Below, piece after piece: positions 47,055-55,911 of a stretch of DNA of 64,000 nt (position 1 is its first letter; each line of letters opens with the position of its first letter). The stretch covers positions 1,178,001 through 1,242,000 of the forward strand of contig NZ_CP080203.1 in NCBI RefSeq assembly GCF_020424085.1, written 5' to 3'. A program made the position numbers and the translations under genes. The notes beneath the pieces were generated by a model that did not search any database, had not been told where the DNA came from, and saw nothing but the letters and a program-made list of their open reading frames with translations. The stretch is from Mycetocola spongiae. GTDB lineage: Bacteria; Actinomycetota; Actinomycetes; Actinomycetales; Microbacteriaceae.

Positions 47055-49033
47055 TGAAGGTTTTTGCGATGGTGCGGGCGGAGTTTTCCCGGCTCTGGGC
47101 CACCCCGATGTCGCGCCTGGCGTTTCTTGCCCTGATGGTGGTGCCGCTGCTCTATGGCGGCCTCTATCTCTGGGCCAATCAGGACCCCTATGACCGGCTC
47201 GACCAGGTGCCGGTGGCGCTTGTGGTGGCCGATGCGGGCACCACGGAAAACGGCGTCACCACCAATTACGGCCGGGATGTGGCGGAGGGCCTGATCTCGG
47301 ACGGCACGTTTGCCTGGGCCGAGGTCTCCGCCTCCGAGGCCGAGCGCGGCGTAAAAAACGGTGATTTTGATTTTTCCCTCACGCTCCCCCGGGACTTCTC
47401 GGAGGCACTGGCCTCCTCGCAGACCGCGCAGCCGCGGCAGGCCGAGGTGCTGCTAACCACCAATGACGCCAATAGCTATCTCGCGGGCACCATTGGCGAG
47501 CAGGCGGCCAAGACCATTCAGACCCAGATCGTGGCCACCGTGAATAAAAAGGCGGCGCAGTCATTCCTGGACGCCCTGGGCACGATTCGCGGAAACCTCG
47601 TGGAGGCCGCCGATGGCGGGACCCGCCTGGGGACGGGGGCGCGGGACGCGCTGGACGGGGCCGCGCAGCTGAGTGCGGGGGCCGAGACTGCGCGCGCGGG
47701 TTCCGCCGAATTGGGCGCGGGCCTGGGCACCCTCGCGGGGGGAGCCCACACGCTGGATGCCGGGCTGGACACGCTGCGCGCGCAGACAGCGCAGCTGCCC
47801 GAGCAGACCCGGCAGCTCGCCGCGGGTGCGGGACAGATCGCCGCGGGCAACGCCGAGATCGCCCGCGTGGGTGATGAGGTGGCCGGGGCATCCTCGCGGC
47901 TGGTCGCCGAGGTGCCCGAGGCGCGCCAGCGCATCATCAATAGTCTCACCGCGGCGGGGGTGGATTCCGAGGTGATCGCCTCGGTTGTCGCCGAGGCCGA
48001 TCGGGTGGGAAGCCTCGCTACCGAGAGTAATACCCGGGTGCAATCGGTTGTGGGCCGCCTGGATCAGCTGGGTTCCGGCTCCGCTACTCTCGCGGCCGGC
48101 ACGGCCACGCTCGCGGGGGCCACCCCGCAGCTCGCGGACGGCATCTCCCGGCTGGCCGCGGGGGCGGGCGAGCTCTCCACCGGCGCGGATGCGGCCGCGC
48201 GGGCCTCCACCGACCTCACCGCGGGCCTGGGCACGCTCCACGAGGGGCTGGGCGATCTGGGCACGGGCCTGGGCACGCTCCATGACGGGCTGGGCACGCT
48301 CACCGAGGGCCTCGAATCCGGGGCGCAGCGCATCCCCGATTCCTCGGTGGATCTGCGGCTGCAACAGGCCACCAATATTGCCAATCCGGTGCAGCTGCAT
48401 AATACAGCGGTGACCAGCGCCGGTACCTATGGCGCCGGGCTTGCGCCGTTTTTTGTGAGCCTCGCCGCCTGGATCGGCATTTATGCGCTCTTCCTGATCC
48501 TCCGGCCCGTCTCGCGGCGCGCGATCACCGCCCTGCACTCCCCCATCAAGATCACCCTCGCGGGATGGCTCACACCCGCGCTGCTCGGGTCCGTGCAGAT
48601 GATTGCGCTCTTTGGAATCGTCGCGGGCACCCTGGGCTTCCAGGTCTCTAATCCGGTGGGAGCCTATGGCATGATGGCGCTCGCCTCGGTGACCTTCGCG
48701 TCGATTATTCTCGCGCTGAATGTCTGGCTGGGCAGCGTGGGCCAGTTCATCGGCCTGATCCTGATGGTTGTGCAGCTGGTGACCGCGGGCGGAACCTTCC
48801 CGTGGCAGACGCTGCCGGCACCGCTGGCCTGGCTGCACCACTTCCTGCCGATGTCCTATGCCGTGGACGGCATGCGCCAGCTGATGTACGGCGGCAATGG
48901 CGCGGCGGCCGGGCAGGACGCGATCATCCTGGCCTGCGTCACGCTGGGGGCCCTGGTGATCGCGGCGGTCGGCGTGACCCGGATGACCCATTTCCGCACG
49001 CTGCGCGATCTGCAACCGAGCCTGATCGGTTAG
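47051..49033 (+). CDS. YhgE/Pip domain membrane protein
   Basis: The 660-residue protein has one N-terminal membrane helix (about residues 20-42), a long extracytoplasmic region with Gly/Ala-rich coiled-coil repeats (residues about 195-430, such as GAGQIAAGNAEIARV and GLGTLHEGLGDLGTGLGTLH), and a C-terminal cluster of five to six helices ending TAGGTFPWQTLP and LPMSYAVDGMRQL. This is the ABC-2/YhgE-Pip layout, including EsaA-like and phage-infection proteins. It may export protein toxins or move envelope material; function is not known. Its partner is the ATPase-like protein upstream. Confidence 0.92.
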   Translation: MMKVFAMVRAEFSRLWATPMSRLAFLALMVVPLLYGGLYLWANQDPYDRLDQVPVALVVADAGTTENGVTTNYGRDVAEGLISDGTFAWAEVSASEAERGVKNGDFDFSLTLPRDFSEALASSQTAQPRQAEVLLTTNDANSYLAGTIGEQAAKTIQTQIVATVNKKAAQSFLDALGTIRGNLVEAADGGTRLGTGARDALDGAAQLSAGAETARAGSAELGAGLGTLAGGAHTLDAGLDTLRAQTAQLPEQTRQLAAGAGQIAAGNAEIARVGDEVAGASSRLVAEVPEARQRIINSLTAAGVDSEVIASVVAEADRVGSLATESNTRVQSVVGRLDQLGSGSATLAAGTATLAGATPQLADGISRLAAGAGELSTGADAAARASTDLTAGLGTLHEGLGDLGTGLGTLHDGLGTLTEGLESGAQRIPDSSVDLRLQQATNIANPVQLHNTAVTSAGTYGAGLAPFFVSLAAWIGIYALFLILRPVSRRAITALHSPIKITLAGWLTPALLGSVQMIALFGIVAGTLGFQVSNPVGAYGMMALASVTFASIILALNVWLGSVGQFIGLILMVVQLVTAGGTFPWQTLPAPLAWLHHFLPMSYAVDGMRQLMYGGNGAAAGQDAIILACVTLGALVIAAVGVTRMTHFRTLRDLQPSLIG

Positions 49034-49845
49034 GGGGTCGGGGCGGGGGGCCGCAGGCGCGATTGCGCCGCCTCCTGCCCCGGGCAGGTATCCAGCACCG
49101 CGGCCATTGCCGCATGCTCCGCGGGGGTGACCCACAGGCCATAGGCGGCCTTGACCGAGACCTGGCGGGCCACATAGGGGCAGCGGAATTCGCGCCGCGG
49201 CGGGAGCCAGGTGGCCGCATCGGAGGCCGATTTTTGGGTATTGGTGGGCCCGTCCACGGCGAGCAGATTCAGCGGATCATTGGCGAGGAGGCGGCGCGTC
49301 TCATCGTCCAGCCGCGCGGCGCCGGTCTCCCAGGAGTTCAGCAGGGCCACCACATGGTCGATCTGCACCAGCGAGGAGGTTTTTTCTCCGCGCTCAAACG
49401 CGATGGTGGAGCCGGTATAGGGGTCGTTCAGTACCCCGCTGAGCACGCGGCAGCCCCCGCGGGTGGTGACCTCGGTCAGATCGCGGGCGAGGATATCGTT
49501 GCGGGTATCGCAGCCGTTGCGATCCGCATCAAACCAGGCGACGCCAAATCGCTGCACGCGGTCATAGCCGGTCTTGGGCGCGCGCCCCTTAACCGGCAGG
49601 GTATCCAGCAGCTCCCGCGCGGGGCCCGCGCTCTCAAAGCCCGCCGGGGCCGTGACCGGAAGCGTCTGTCCCGGGGCCGCAGGCGCCAGATCCTCGCGGG
49701 CGGTGGCCCCACCCGCCCCGTTGAAGACACCCGCGCCATAGAGCGAGACGGCCAGAACGGGAATGAGGGCCAGGGCCGAGAGCCACGGGGTGCGCGGGCG
49801 GCGGCGGGAACGGGAGGTACGGGTGGTGCGCGTATTGCGGGGCAT
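49030..49845 (-). CDS. secreted HNH endonuclease family protein
   Basis: The 271-residue product has an Arg-rich N-terminus and one hydrophobic helix (about residues 22-42), then a soluble domain of the DUF1524/HNH type: YDRVQRFGVAWFDADRNGCDTRNDIL, LVQIDHVVALLNSWETGA with the catalytic His, and LLAVDGPTNTQKSASDAATW. Such secreted nucleases degrade extracellular DNA. It ends 4 bases into the convergent YhgE gene. Cysteines at about 116, 137 and 230 onward may form disulfides. Confidence 0.92.
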   Translation of the reverse strand: MPRNTRTTRTSRSRRRPRTPWLSALALIPVLAVSLYGAGVFNGAGGATAREDLAPAAPGQTLPVTAPAGFESAGPARELLDTLPVKGRAPKTGYDRVQRFGVAWFDADRNGCDTRNDILARDLTEVTTRGGCRVLSGVLNDPYTGSTIAFERGEKTSSLVQIDHVVALLNSWETGAARLDDETRRLLANDPLNLLAVDGPTNTQKSASDAATWLPPRREFRCPYVARQVSVKAAYGLWVTPAEHAAMAAVLDTCPGQEAAQSRLRPPAPTP

Positions 49846-49954
49846 GCGGTCCTTGCTCTGTGTGGTGCCGGCGCGTGCCGGGCAACACCCCCGAGCCTAG
49901 GCCGCACCGCCGACACCCGCGCCCAGGGCCGCGGGTGCCGGACGGGGTCGGCCG

Positions 49955-50866
49955 CTAGCGCAGGGCGGTGGTGACGCGATCGCGCTGGGTGAGGTCGCGG
50001 AATGTGGCCGCGGCACCCCAGCCATCGGCGGTGAGAATTCCGCGGATCGCCTCGCCCTGCAATTCGCCGTGCTCGATGATCAGCGTGCCACCGGGCCGCA
50101 GCAGCCCCAGCCCGCGCGCGGAGAGCGCGCGCACCAGGTCCAGGCCGTCCTCGCCGCCGTAGAGCGCGGTGGGCGGGTCAAAGAGCCGCACCTCGGGATC
50201 GCGCGGGATCGCGCGCGCCGGAACATAGGGCGGATTGGAGATCAGCACCGCCACGCGCCCGTCCAGCTCGGGAAAGGCCTCGGCCATATCCCCGAGGTGC
50301 AGGCTCGCATTGGGCGCGCCGATCGCCGCAAAATTGCGGGCGGCCCACGCATGCGCCGCGGGGATTTTTTCGAGGGCATAAACGCGGGCGCGCGGCACCT
50401 CGGTGGCCATCGCGAGGGCGATCGCGCCGCTTCCGGTACCCAGGTCCACCGCGATCGGCTCCTCCTCGGGCAGCAGGTTCAGCGCGTCAATCGCGTATTG
50501 CACCACGAGCTCGGTCTCGGGGCGGGGCACAAAAACGCCCGGACCCACCAGCAGCTCCAGCGAACGAAACGGGGCGCTGCCCAGAATATGCTGCAGCGGT
50601 TCGCGCGCCTCGCGCCGGCCAAGCAGCGCATCCAGCGCCTCGGCGGTGCCCTGCCGCGCGGCGCGGCCGGTAATAATTGCCGCCTGGAGCTCCCCGCGGC
50701 CCATCTCCTCCAGGTGGGCGAGCAGCAGCTCGGCATCCACCCGGGCATCGGGAATCCCCACCGCCTCGAGCCGCGATTGCGCCCCGCGCAGCAGTGCATC
50801 AAGTGTGGCGGGGGTGGCGGGCTGCCCGGCATCGGGAATGAACGGGGTCTGCATGGTGGTTATCAT
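49955..50866 (-). CDS. prmC: release factor glutamine methyltransferase
   Basis: PrmC methylates the Gln of the GGQ loop in RF1 and RF2. The 303-residue protein has the SAM-binding DLGTGSG (141-147) and the catalytic NPPY at 211-214, plus the N-terminal helical domain with REPLQHILGSAPF. It is normally next to prfA, but here 3.9 kb lies between. Two near starts (50866 and 50854) exist. Confidence 0.96.
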   Translation of the reverse strand: MITTMQTPFIPDAGQPATPATLDALLRGAQSRLEAVGIPDARVDAELLLAHLEEMGRGELQAAIITGRAARQGTAEALDALLGRREAREPLQHILGSAPFRSLELLVGPGVFVPRPETELVVQYAIDALNLLPEEEPIAVDLGTGSGAIALAMATEVPRARVYALEKIPAAHAWAARNFAAIGAPNASLHLGDMAEAFPELDGRVAVLISNPPYVPARAIPRDPEVRLFDPPTALYGGEDGLDLVRALSARGLGLLRPGGTLIIEHGELQGEAIRGILTADGWGAAATFRDLTQRDRVTTALR

Positions 50867-50998
50867 TTCTCGAAGATCGCGAAGCGGGAGCGTAATAAAC
50901 CTTATCTTGCCGGGCGACCACCTCGCGGTGCGCCCCGCGTTTGAATAGGCTGGGCGTGCAGCACTTCACTCTGGACCATAATCGATAGGGAAATTCAC

Positions 50999-51937
50999 GT
51001 GACCGGATATATCCACGATGACATCACCGGCACCTTTGGGAACACTCCCCTGGTGCGCATCAACCGTCTCGCCGAGGGCACCGGCGCCGACATCCTCGCC
51101 AAGCTGGAGTTCTTTAACCCCGGTTCCAGCGTGAAGGACCGCCTGGCCATCGCGATCATCGACGCCGCCGAGGCCTCGGGTGCGCTCAAGCCCGGCGGCA
51201 CCATCGTTGAGGGCACCTCGGGAAATACCGGGATTGGCCTCGCCCTGGTGGGTGCCGCGCGCGGCTATAAGGTCATCCTCTCGATGCCCGCCTCGATGAG
51301 CATCGAGCGCCGCGTGCTGCTGCGCGCCTATGGTGCCGAGCTGGTCCTTACCGAGCCCGCCGAGGGCATGCGCGGTGCCGTGGCCAAGGCCGCCGAAATC
51401 GTGGAGAACACCCCCGGCGCGATTCTCGCCGAGCAGTTTGCCAATGCCGCCAACGTGCAGATCCACCGCGAAACCACCGCCGAGGAGATCTGGCGCGATA
51501 CCGAGGGCGGCGTGGATATCTTTGTGGCCGGCGTGGGCACGGGAGGCACCGTGACCGGTGCCGGCGGAAGGCTCAAGGAGCTGAACCCCAATATTCAGGT
51601 GGTGGCGGTGGAGCCCATCGACTCGCCCATCCTGAACGGCGGCAAGCCCGGCCCGCATAAGATCCAGGGAATCGGCGCCAATTTCATCCCCGAGATCCTC
51701 GATACCGAGGTTTATGACGAGGTCATCGACGTGTCCTTCGAGGACTCGCTCACCGTGGCCCGCGACCTCGCGGCCAAGGAGGGAATCCTCGCGGGTATCT
51801 CCTCGGGAGCGATCCTCTGGGCCGCGCTGGAGCTGGCGAAGCGTCCCGAGAACGCCGGCAAGGCCATCGTCGCGATCATCCCCGATACCGGTGAACGCTA
51901 TATCTCCACCGCCCTGTGGGCCGGCCTCGGCGAATAG
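50999..51937 (+). CDS. cysK: cysteine synthase A
   Basis: O-acetylserine sulfhydrylase, 312 residues, with the PLP lysine K46 in PGSSVKDR, the substrate loop TSGNTG near 73-78, and the C-terminal region GAGGRLKELNPNIQ and ISSGAIL. It makes cysteine from O-acetylserine and sulfide, and is followed after 15 bases by cysE, its partner. GTG at 50999 has AGGGAA seven bases before it. Confidence 0.97.
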   Translation: MTGYIHDDITGTFGNTPLVRINRLAEGTGADILAKLEFFNPGSSVKDRLAIAIIDAAEASGALKPGGTIVEGTSGNTGIGLALVGAARGYKVILSMPASMSIERRVLLRAYGAELVLTEPAEGMRGAVAKAAEIVENTPGAILAEQFANAANVQIHRETTAEEIWRDTEGGVDIFVAGVGTGGTVTGAGGRLKELNPNIQVVAVEPIDSPILNGGKPGPHKIQGIGANFIPEILDTEVYDEVIDVSFEDSLTVARDLAAKEGILAGISSGAILWAALELAKRPENAGKAIVAIIPDTGERYISTALWAGLGE

Positions 51938-51952
51938 GACCGTACCCCACCC

Positions 51953-52507
51953 ATGAATCCCATTTCCCGTGTGCGGGAGGACCTGCGCACGGCGCGACGC
52001 CACGATCCGGCGGCCCGCAGCGGCTTTGAGATCGCCCTGGTGTACTCGGGGGTCCACGCCGTGTGGGCCCACCGGGTGAACCACTGGTTGTGGACCCACG
52101 GAGTGAAGCTCCCCGCCCGGATCGGATCGCAGTTCACGCGGTTCCTGACCGGCATCGAGATTCATCCCGGGGCCACGATCGGGCGTCGCTTTTTTATCGA
52201 CCACGGCATGGGCGTGGTCATTGGCGAGACCGCCGAGGTGGGTGACGACGTGATGCTCTATCACGGCGTCACCCTCGGCGGGAAATCACTCAGCCACGGA
52301 AAGCGCCATCCCACGATCGGCGATGGTGTCACGATTGGCGCGGGCGCGAAGGTGCTTGGCCCGGTCAGCATCGGGCCGCGCAGCGCGGTGGGCGCCAATG
52401 CCGTGGTGACCCGGGACTCCCCCGCGGATTCGCTGCTGGTGGGTGTTCCGGCGCGGCCGCGGCGGATCGGTGCCGATACCGTGCTGAACCCGGAGTATTT
52501 TATTTAG
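51953..52507 (+). CDS. cysE: serine O-acetyltransferase
   Basis: The 184-residue enzyme has the left-handed beta-helix with hexapeptide repeats: [20 protein letters not shown] (His in DHGMG), [20 protein letters not shown], and [18 protein letters not shown]. It is of the short bacterial type lacking the N-terminal helical half. Its final residues NPEYFI could support the CysK-CysE interaction, which depends on a C-terminal Ile. It overlaps the convergent MFS gene by 8 bases. Confidence 0.97.
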   Translation: MNPISRVREDLRTARRHDPAARSGFEIALVYSGVHAVWAHRVNHWLWTHGVKLPARIGSQFTRFLTGIEIHPGATIGRRFFIDHGMGVVIGETAEVGDDVMLYHGVTLGGKSLSHGKRHPTIGDGVTIGAGAKVLGPVSIGPRSAVGANAVVTRDSPADSLLVGVPARPRRIGADTVLNPEYFI

Positions 52508-53795
52508 CGCGCAGGGCCGCCAGGATGCTGAGCGCACCCAGCAGCGAGATATACGCGCAGATCGGCCACGGGTTTTCCCCCGCCATGCGGTAGAGCCACG
52601 CGGCCAGCAGCGGGGTGAGCCCCACCGAGACGACGCTCCCGAGCTGATATCCCAGCGAGATGCCGCTATAGCGCACCCGCACCGGAAACTGCCGGGCAAA
52701 CCAGGCCGCCTGCGGGCCGTAGATCGCATCGTGCAGGATATTCATCATCACGATGAATACCGGGATCAGCAGCCCGAGGGGGCCGCGATCCAGGAAGAGA
52801 AAATACGGCCAGATCAGGAGCGCGATACCCGCGGCCGCGCATACGCACGGAATCCGCGGACCCACGCGATCCGAGAGCGCACCCCAGAGCGGGGTCGAGG
52901 CCAGGCCCAGCGCACTCACCACCAGGATCCCGGCAAGCGCCGCCCCGCCATCGCCGCGCCGCTCGAGCAGATAGCCGAGGGTATATACGGTGAGAATCGA
53001 ATAGAGCGCGGGCTGGACCAGGCGCAGCCCCGCGGTGATCAGCACGGCCCGCCAGTGCCCGCGCAGCACGGCGAGTAGGGGCGCGCGCAGCCGGGTTCCC
53101 GTCTCGGCGACCCGGCGAAACTCCGCGCCGTCACCCACCCGGGAGCGGATCACGAGGCCCACCAGGACCAGCAGCACGCTGAATAAAAACGGGATCCGCC
53201 AGCCCCCGGCCAGGAACGCCGCCGGGCCCAGTACCCGGCGGCAGAGCGCAAAGATGCCGGTGGCCAGGAGCATGCCCGCGGCCGAACCCATCTGCGTCAC
53301 CGAGCCGGCGAGACCGCGCCGCGCGGCGGGGGCATGCTCAACCGAGAGCAGCGCGGAGCCGCCCCATTCCGCGCCCGAGGCCAGGCCCTGCACCAGGCGC
53401 AGGAGAATCAGCGCGGCCACCGCGCCGATGCCCCAGGAGCGGTAGCCGGGCAGCAGGCCGATCAGGGTGCTGGCCCCGCCCATCACGAGCAGCGAGAGCA
53501 TCAGGACCCGGGCGCGGCCGAGGCGATCACCCAGATGTCCCGCGAGGATCCCGCCCACGGGGCGCGCGGCGAAGCCCACGCCATAGGCCGCGAAGGACTG
53601 CAGGAGCGCGATCTGCGGGGTGGACTCCGGAAAAAACACCGGGGCGAAGATCAGCGCGGAGGCGGTGGCATAGAGATAAAAATCATAAGACTCCACCGTG
53701 GTGCCGATGAGCGAGGCCCAGAGCACGCGGCGGCGTTGCCGGGCGGCGGTGTCCGGCCGGCCGGTCTCGGGGCCGTAGTGTGCCGCGCCCGCCAT
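52500..53795 (-). CDS. MFS transporter, metabolite:H+ symporter (MHS) type
   Basis: The 431-residue protein begins with [20 protein letters not shown], the MHS-family opening, and has [17 protein letters not shown] and [26 protein letters not shown] members import organic acids or compatible solutes such as proline/betaine. Overlap of 8 bases with cysE, convergent. It has twelve membrane segments. Substrate unknown. Confidence 0.92.
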   Translation of the reverse strand: MAGAAHYGPETGRPDTAARQRRRVLWASLIGTTVESYDFYLYATASALIFAPVFFPESTPQIALLQSFAAYGVGFAARPVGGILAGHLGDRLGRARVLMLSLLVMGGASTLIGLLPGYRSWGIGAVAALILLRLVQGLASGAEWGGSALLSVEHAPAARRGLAGSVTQMGSAAGMLLATGIFALCRRVLGPAAFLAGGWRIPFLFSVLLVLVGLVIRSRVGDGAEFRRVAETGTRLRAPLLAVLRGHWRAVLITAGLRLVQPALYSILTVYTLGYLLERRGDGGAALAGILVVSALGLASTPLWGALSDRVGPRIPCVCAAAGIALLIWPYFLFLDRGPLGLLIPVFIVMMNILHDAIYGPQAAWFARQFPVRVRYSGISLGYQLGSVVSVGLTPLLAAWLYRMAGENPWPICAYISLLGALSILAALRAK

Positions 53796-53899
53796 CCGCG
53801 CTCACCTCCCCCGGGCCACCCGCGCGGCGGCCCCCTTCCATGCTCCGGCCGGGGCCGTCGAGGCTCAACCCTGCCGCGTCACGCGGCGTCATCCGGCCG

Positions 53900-54556
53900 C
53901 TAGCGTGTGGCCTCCCGCACACACAGCAGGGAGGGCACATCCACCGCGGTGAGCAGCGCGAGGCAGGAGATCAGCGCGATCGCGGCGAAAAATCCCCGCG
54001 GCTCGGCGGCGATGCCGGCCCGGTACAGGACCGCGGTGATCGCGGCCACGAGCGGCGGCAGCAGCGCGTAGAGCCACGTGGGGCTGGCCCCCGGGGCCAC
54101 GAGGGCCAGCGCGAGGGGCAGCGCGACCGCGAGCAGCGCGCACCACAGGGGGCCCACGCGCAGGCGGCGCCGCGAGAGCGGCCCGCGCGGAAATAGCCGG
54201 CGCTCCAGGGCGGTGGCAAACGCGCCGAAGACCACGGTGGGGATCAGGTGAATCGCGCAGGTGGCCACGGCGCCCAGCGTGGCGATCACCGCGAGCAGCG
54301 CGCCGTCATCGGCGAGCATTGCCGCGGTTGCGCTCGAGGAGCGCAGGGCAAATGCGGCATCGCCGGGGATGCGCGCGGCAAAGAGCGCCGCCAGGATCAG
54401 CACTCCCCCGCGGCGCACCATCAGGCTCGTGACCTCGGGGCCCGCATAGGGGAGGAAGGCCCCGTGCCCGCACGGGCAGTCCCGCCCCGCGCCCGGACAG
54501 GGTATGGCCTGACGCGGCTGCCAAACGCGCCGTGTGACTTCGTGAATACGGCCCAT
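53900..54556 (-). CDS. membrane protein of unknown function with N-terminal Cys motif
   Basis: The product has 218 residues. A short N-terminal part holds IPCPGAGRDCPCGHG, a cysteine cluster (CX6-7CXCX) before the first helix, followed by about five membrane segments. I do not recognise a family. ATG at 54556 has GGGGGA five bases upstream. It is downstream of nothing on its strand except prfA, which ends with a terminator in between, so it has its own promoter. Confidence 0.75.
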   Translation of the reverse strand: MGRIHEVTRRVWQPRQAIPCPGAGRDCPCGHGAFLPYAGPEVTSLMVRRGGVLILAALFAARIPGDAAFALRSSSATAAMLADDGALLAVIATLGAVATCAIHLIPTVVFGAFATALERRLFPRGPLSRRRLRVGPLWCALLAVALPLALALVAPGASPTWLYALLPPLVAAITAVLYRAGIAAEPRGFFAAIALISCLALLTAVDVPSLLCVREATR

Positions 54557-54670
54557 GAATCCCCCAATTCCGGCGAGGGGAAATCCTCGCCCCCGCAACG
54601 ATAAAGGGCGTTTTAGCAAACGGCCAGTAGTATCACTTGTTATCTGCTGGGAATCCGGGGGAACACAAAA

Positions 54671-54707
54671 CCGCCGGCGGCACCCCGCGAGGGGGCACGG
54701 CCGGCGG
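54671..54707 (-). terminator. terminator after prfA
   Basis: CCGCCGGC (54671-54678) and GCCGGCGG (54700-54707) pair around an inner CCCC-GCGA-GGGG; on the minus strand the hairpin is followed by TTTTGTGTT and lies 23 bases after the prfA stop. Confidence 0.8.
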
Positions 54708-54730
54708 CCCGGTGTGGACGGGGCTATACC

Positions 54731-55813
54731 CTATTTATCGGTATCGCCGATCACGGCGAGACGCGCCTCCTCATCGGCGGTGATCGCCGAATCGATGATC
54801 GGGTCCAGCGCGCCGTTCATCACGGCGTCGAGGTTATAGGCCTTATAACCGGTGCGGTGATCCGCGATGCGGTTCTCCGGGAAGTTATACGTGCGAATGC
54901 GCTCGGAGCGGTCCATCGTGCGGATCTGGCTCTTGCGGGCATCCGAGGCCGCGGCGTCGATCTGCTCCTGCTGGTGCGCGAGGATACGCGCGCGCAGCAC
55001 GCGCATACCGGCCTCGCGGTTTTGCAGCTGCGATTTCTCGTTCTGCATCGCCACGGTGATACCGGTGGGCAGGTGGGTGATGCGCACGGCGGAGTCGGTG
55101 GTATTCACCGACTGGCCGCCGGGGCCCGAGGAGCGATAGACGTCGATCTTCAGATCGTTCTGGCTGATCGCCACCTCCTCCGGGGCGTCCACCTCGGGGA
55201 AGACCAGCACACCGGTGGTGGACGTGTGGATGCGTCCCTGAGATTCGGTGGCCGGAACGCGCTGCACGCGGTGCACACCACCCTCATATTTGAGGTGCGC
55301 CCAGACGCCCTGCGAGGGATCGGTGGCATTGGACTTAATCGCCACCTGCACGTCCTTATATCCGCCCAGGTCGCTCTCGTTGCGCTCCAGCAGCTCGGTC
55401 TTCCAGCCCTTGGACTCCGCATAGTGCATATACATGCGCAGCAGATCGGCGGCGAACAGGGCCGACTCGGCCCCGCCCTCTCCGCCCTTGATCTCCATGA
55501 TCACGTCGCGGGCATCGTCCGGGTCGCGCGGGATCAGCAGGCGGCGCAGCTTCTCCTGGTTCTCGGCGAGGTTTTCCTCGAGTGCCGGGATTTCCTCGGC
55601 AAAGGCGTCGTCCTCGCGGGCGAGCTCGCGGGCGGCCTCGAGGTCCTCTACGGACTCCAGCCAGCGGCCGTGGGCGGCGAGGATCTTGCTCAGCTCGGCA
55701 TAGCGGCGGTTGAGCTTCTTGGAACGTGCGGGGTCAGCGTGCACGGCCGGATCGGACAGTTGAACCTGCAGATCGGCGTGTTCCTCGATCAGTGTTTGCA
55801 CTGATTCAAACAT
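54731..55813 (-). CDS. prfA: peptide chain release factor 1
   Basis: RF1 reads UAA and UAG. The 360-residue protein has the PAT (PxT) recognition tripeptide near residue 187, in [13 protein letters not shown], and GPGGQSVNT near 232-240 that reaches the peptidyl-transferase centre. The presence of PrmC in the window fits methylation of this Gln. It lies upstream of an inserted block that separates it from prmC. Confidence 0.98.
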   Translation of the reverse strand: MFESVQTLIEEHADLQVQLSDPAVHADPARSKKLNRRYAELSKILAAHGRWLESVEDLEAARELAREDDAFAEEIPALEENLAENQEKLRRLLIPRDPDDARDVIMEIKGGEGGAESALFAADLLRMYMHYAESKGWKTELLERNESDLGGYKDVQVAIKSNATDPSQGVWAHLKYEGGVHRVQRVPATESQGRIHTSTTGVLVFPEVDAPEEVAISQNDLKIDVYRSSGPGGQSVNTTDSAVRITHLPTGITVAMQNEKSQLQNREAGMRVLRARILAHQQEQIDAAASDARKSQIRTMDRSERIRTYNFPENRIADHRTGYKAYNLDAVMNGALDPIIDSAITADEEARLAVIGDTDK

Positions 55814-55854
55814 GTGTTTCCCTTCGTGGAGGATGTGCCGGAAGAATAAAAAAT

Positions 55855-55902
55855 CCGAACCCGCCTATCTCCGCGCCGGGGCGCGGGGATAAACGGGTTC
55901 GG
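55855..55902 (-). terminator. terminator after rho
   Basis: CCGAACCCG and CGGGTTCGG form an outer 9-bp stem around an inner TATCTCCGCG/CGCGGGGATA pairing. On the minus strand TTTTTTATTCTT follows, 10 bases after the rho stop: a strong intrinsic terminator. Confidence 0.88.
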
Positions 55903-55911
55903 GAAAAACAG

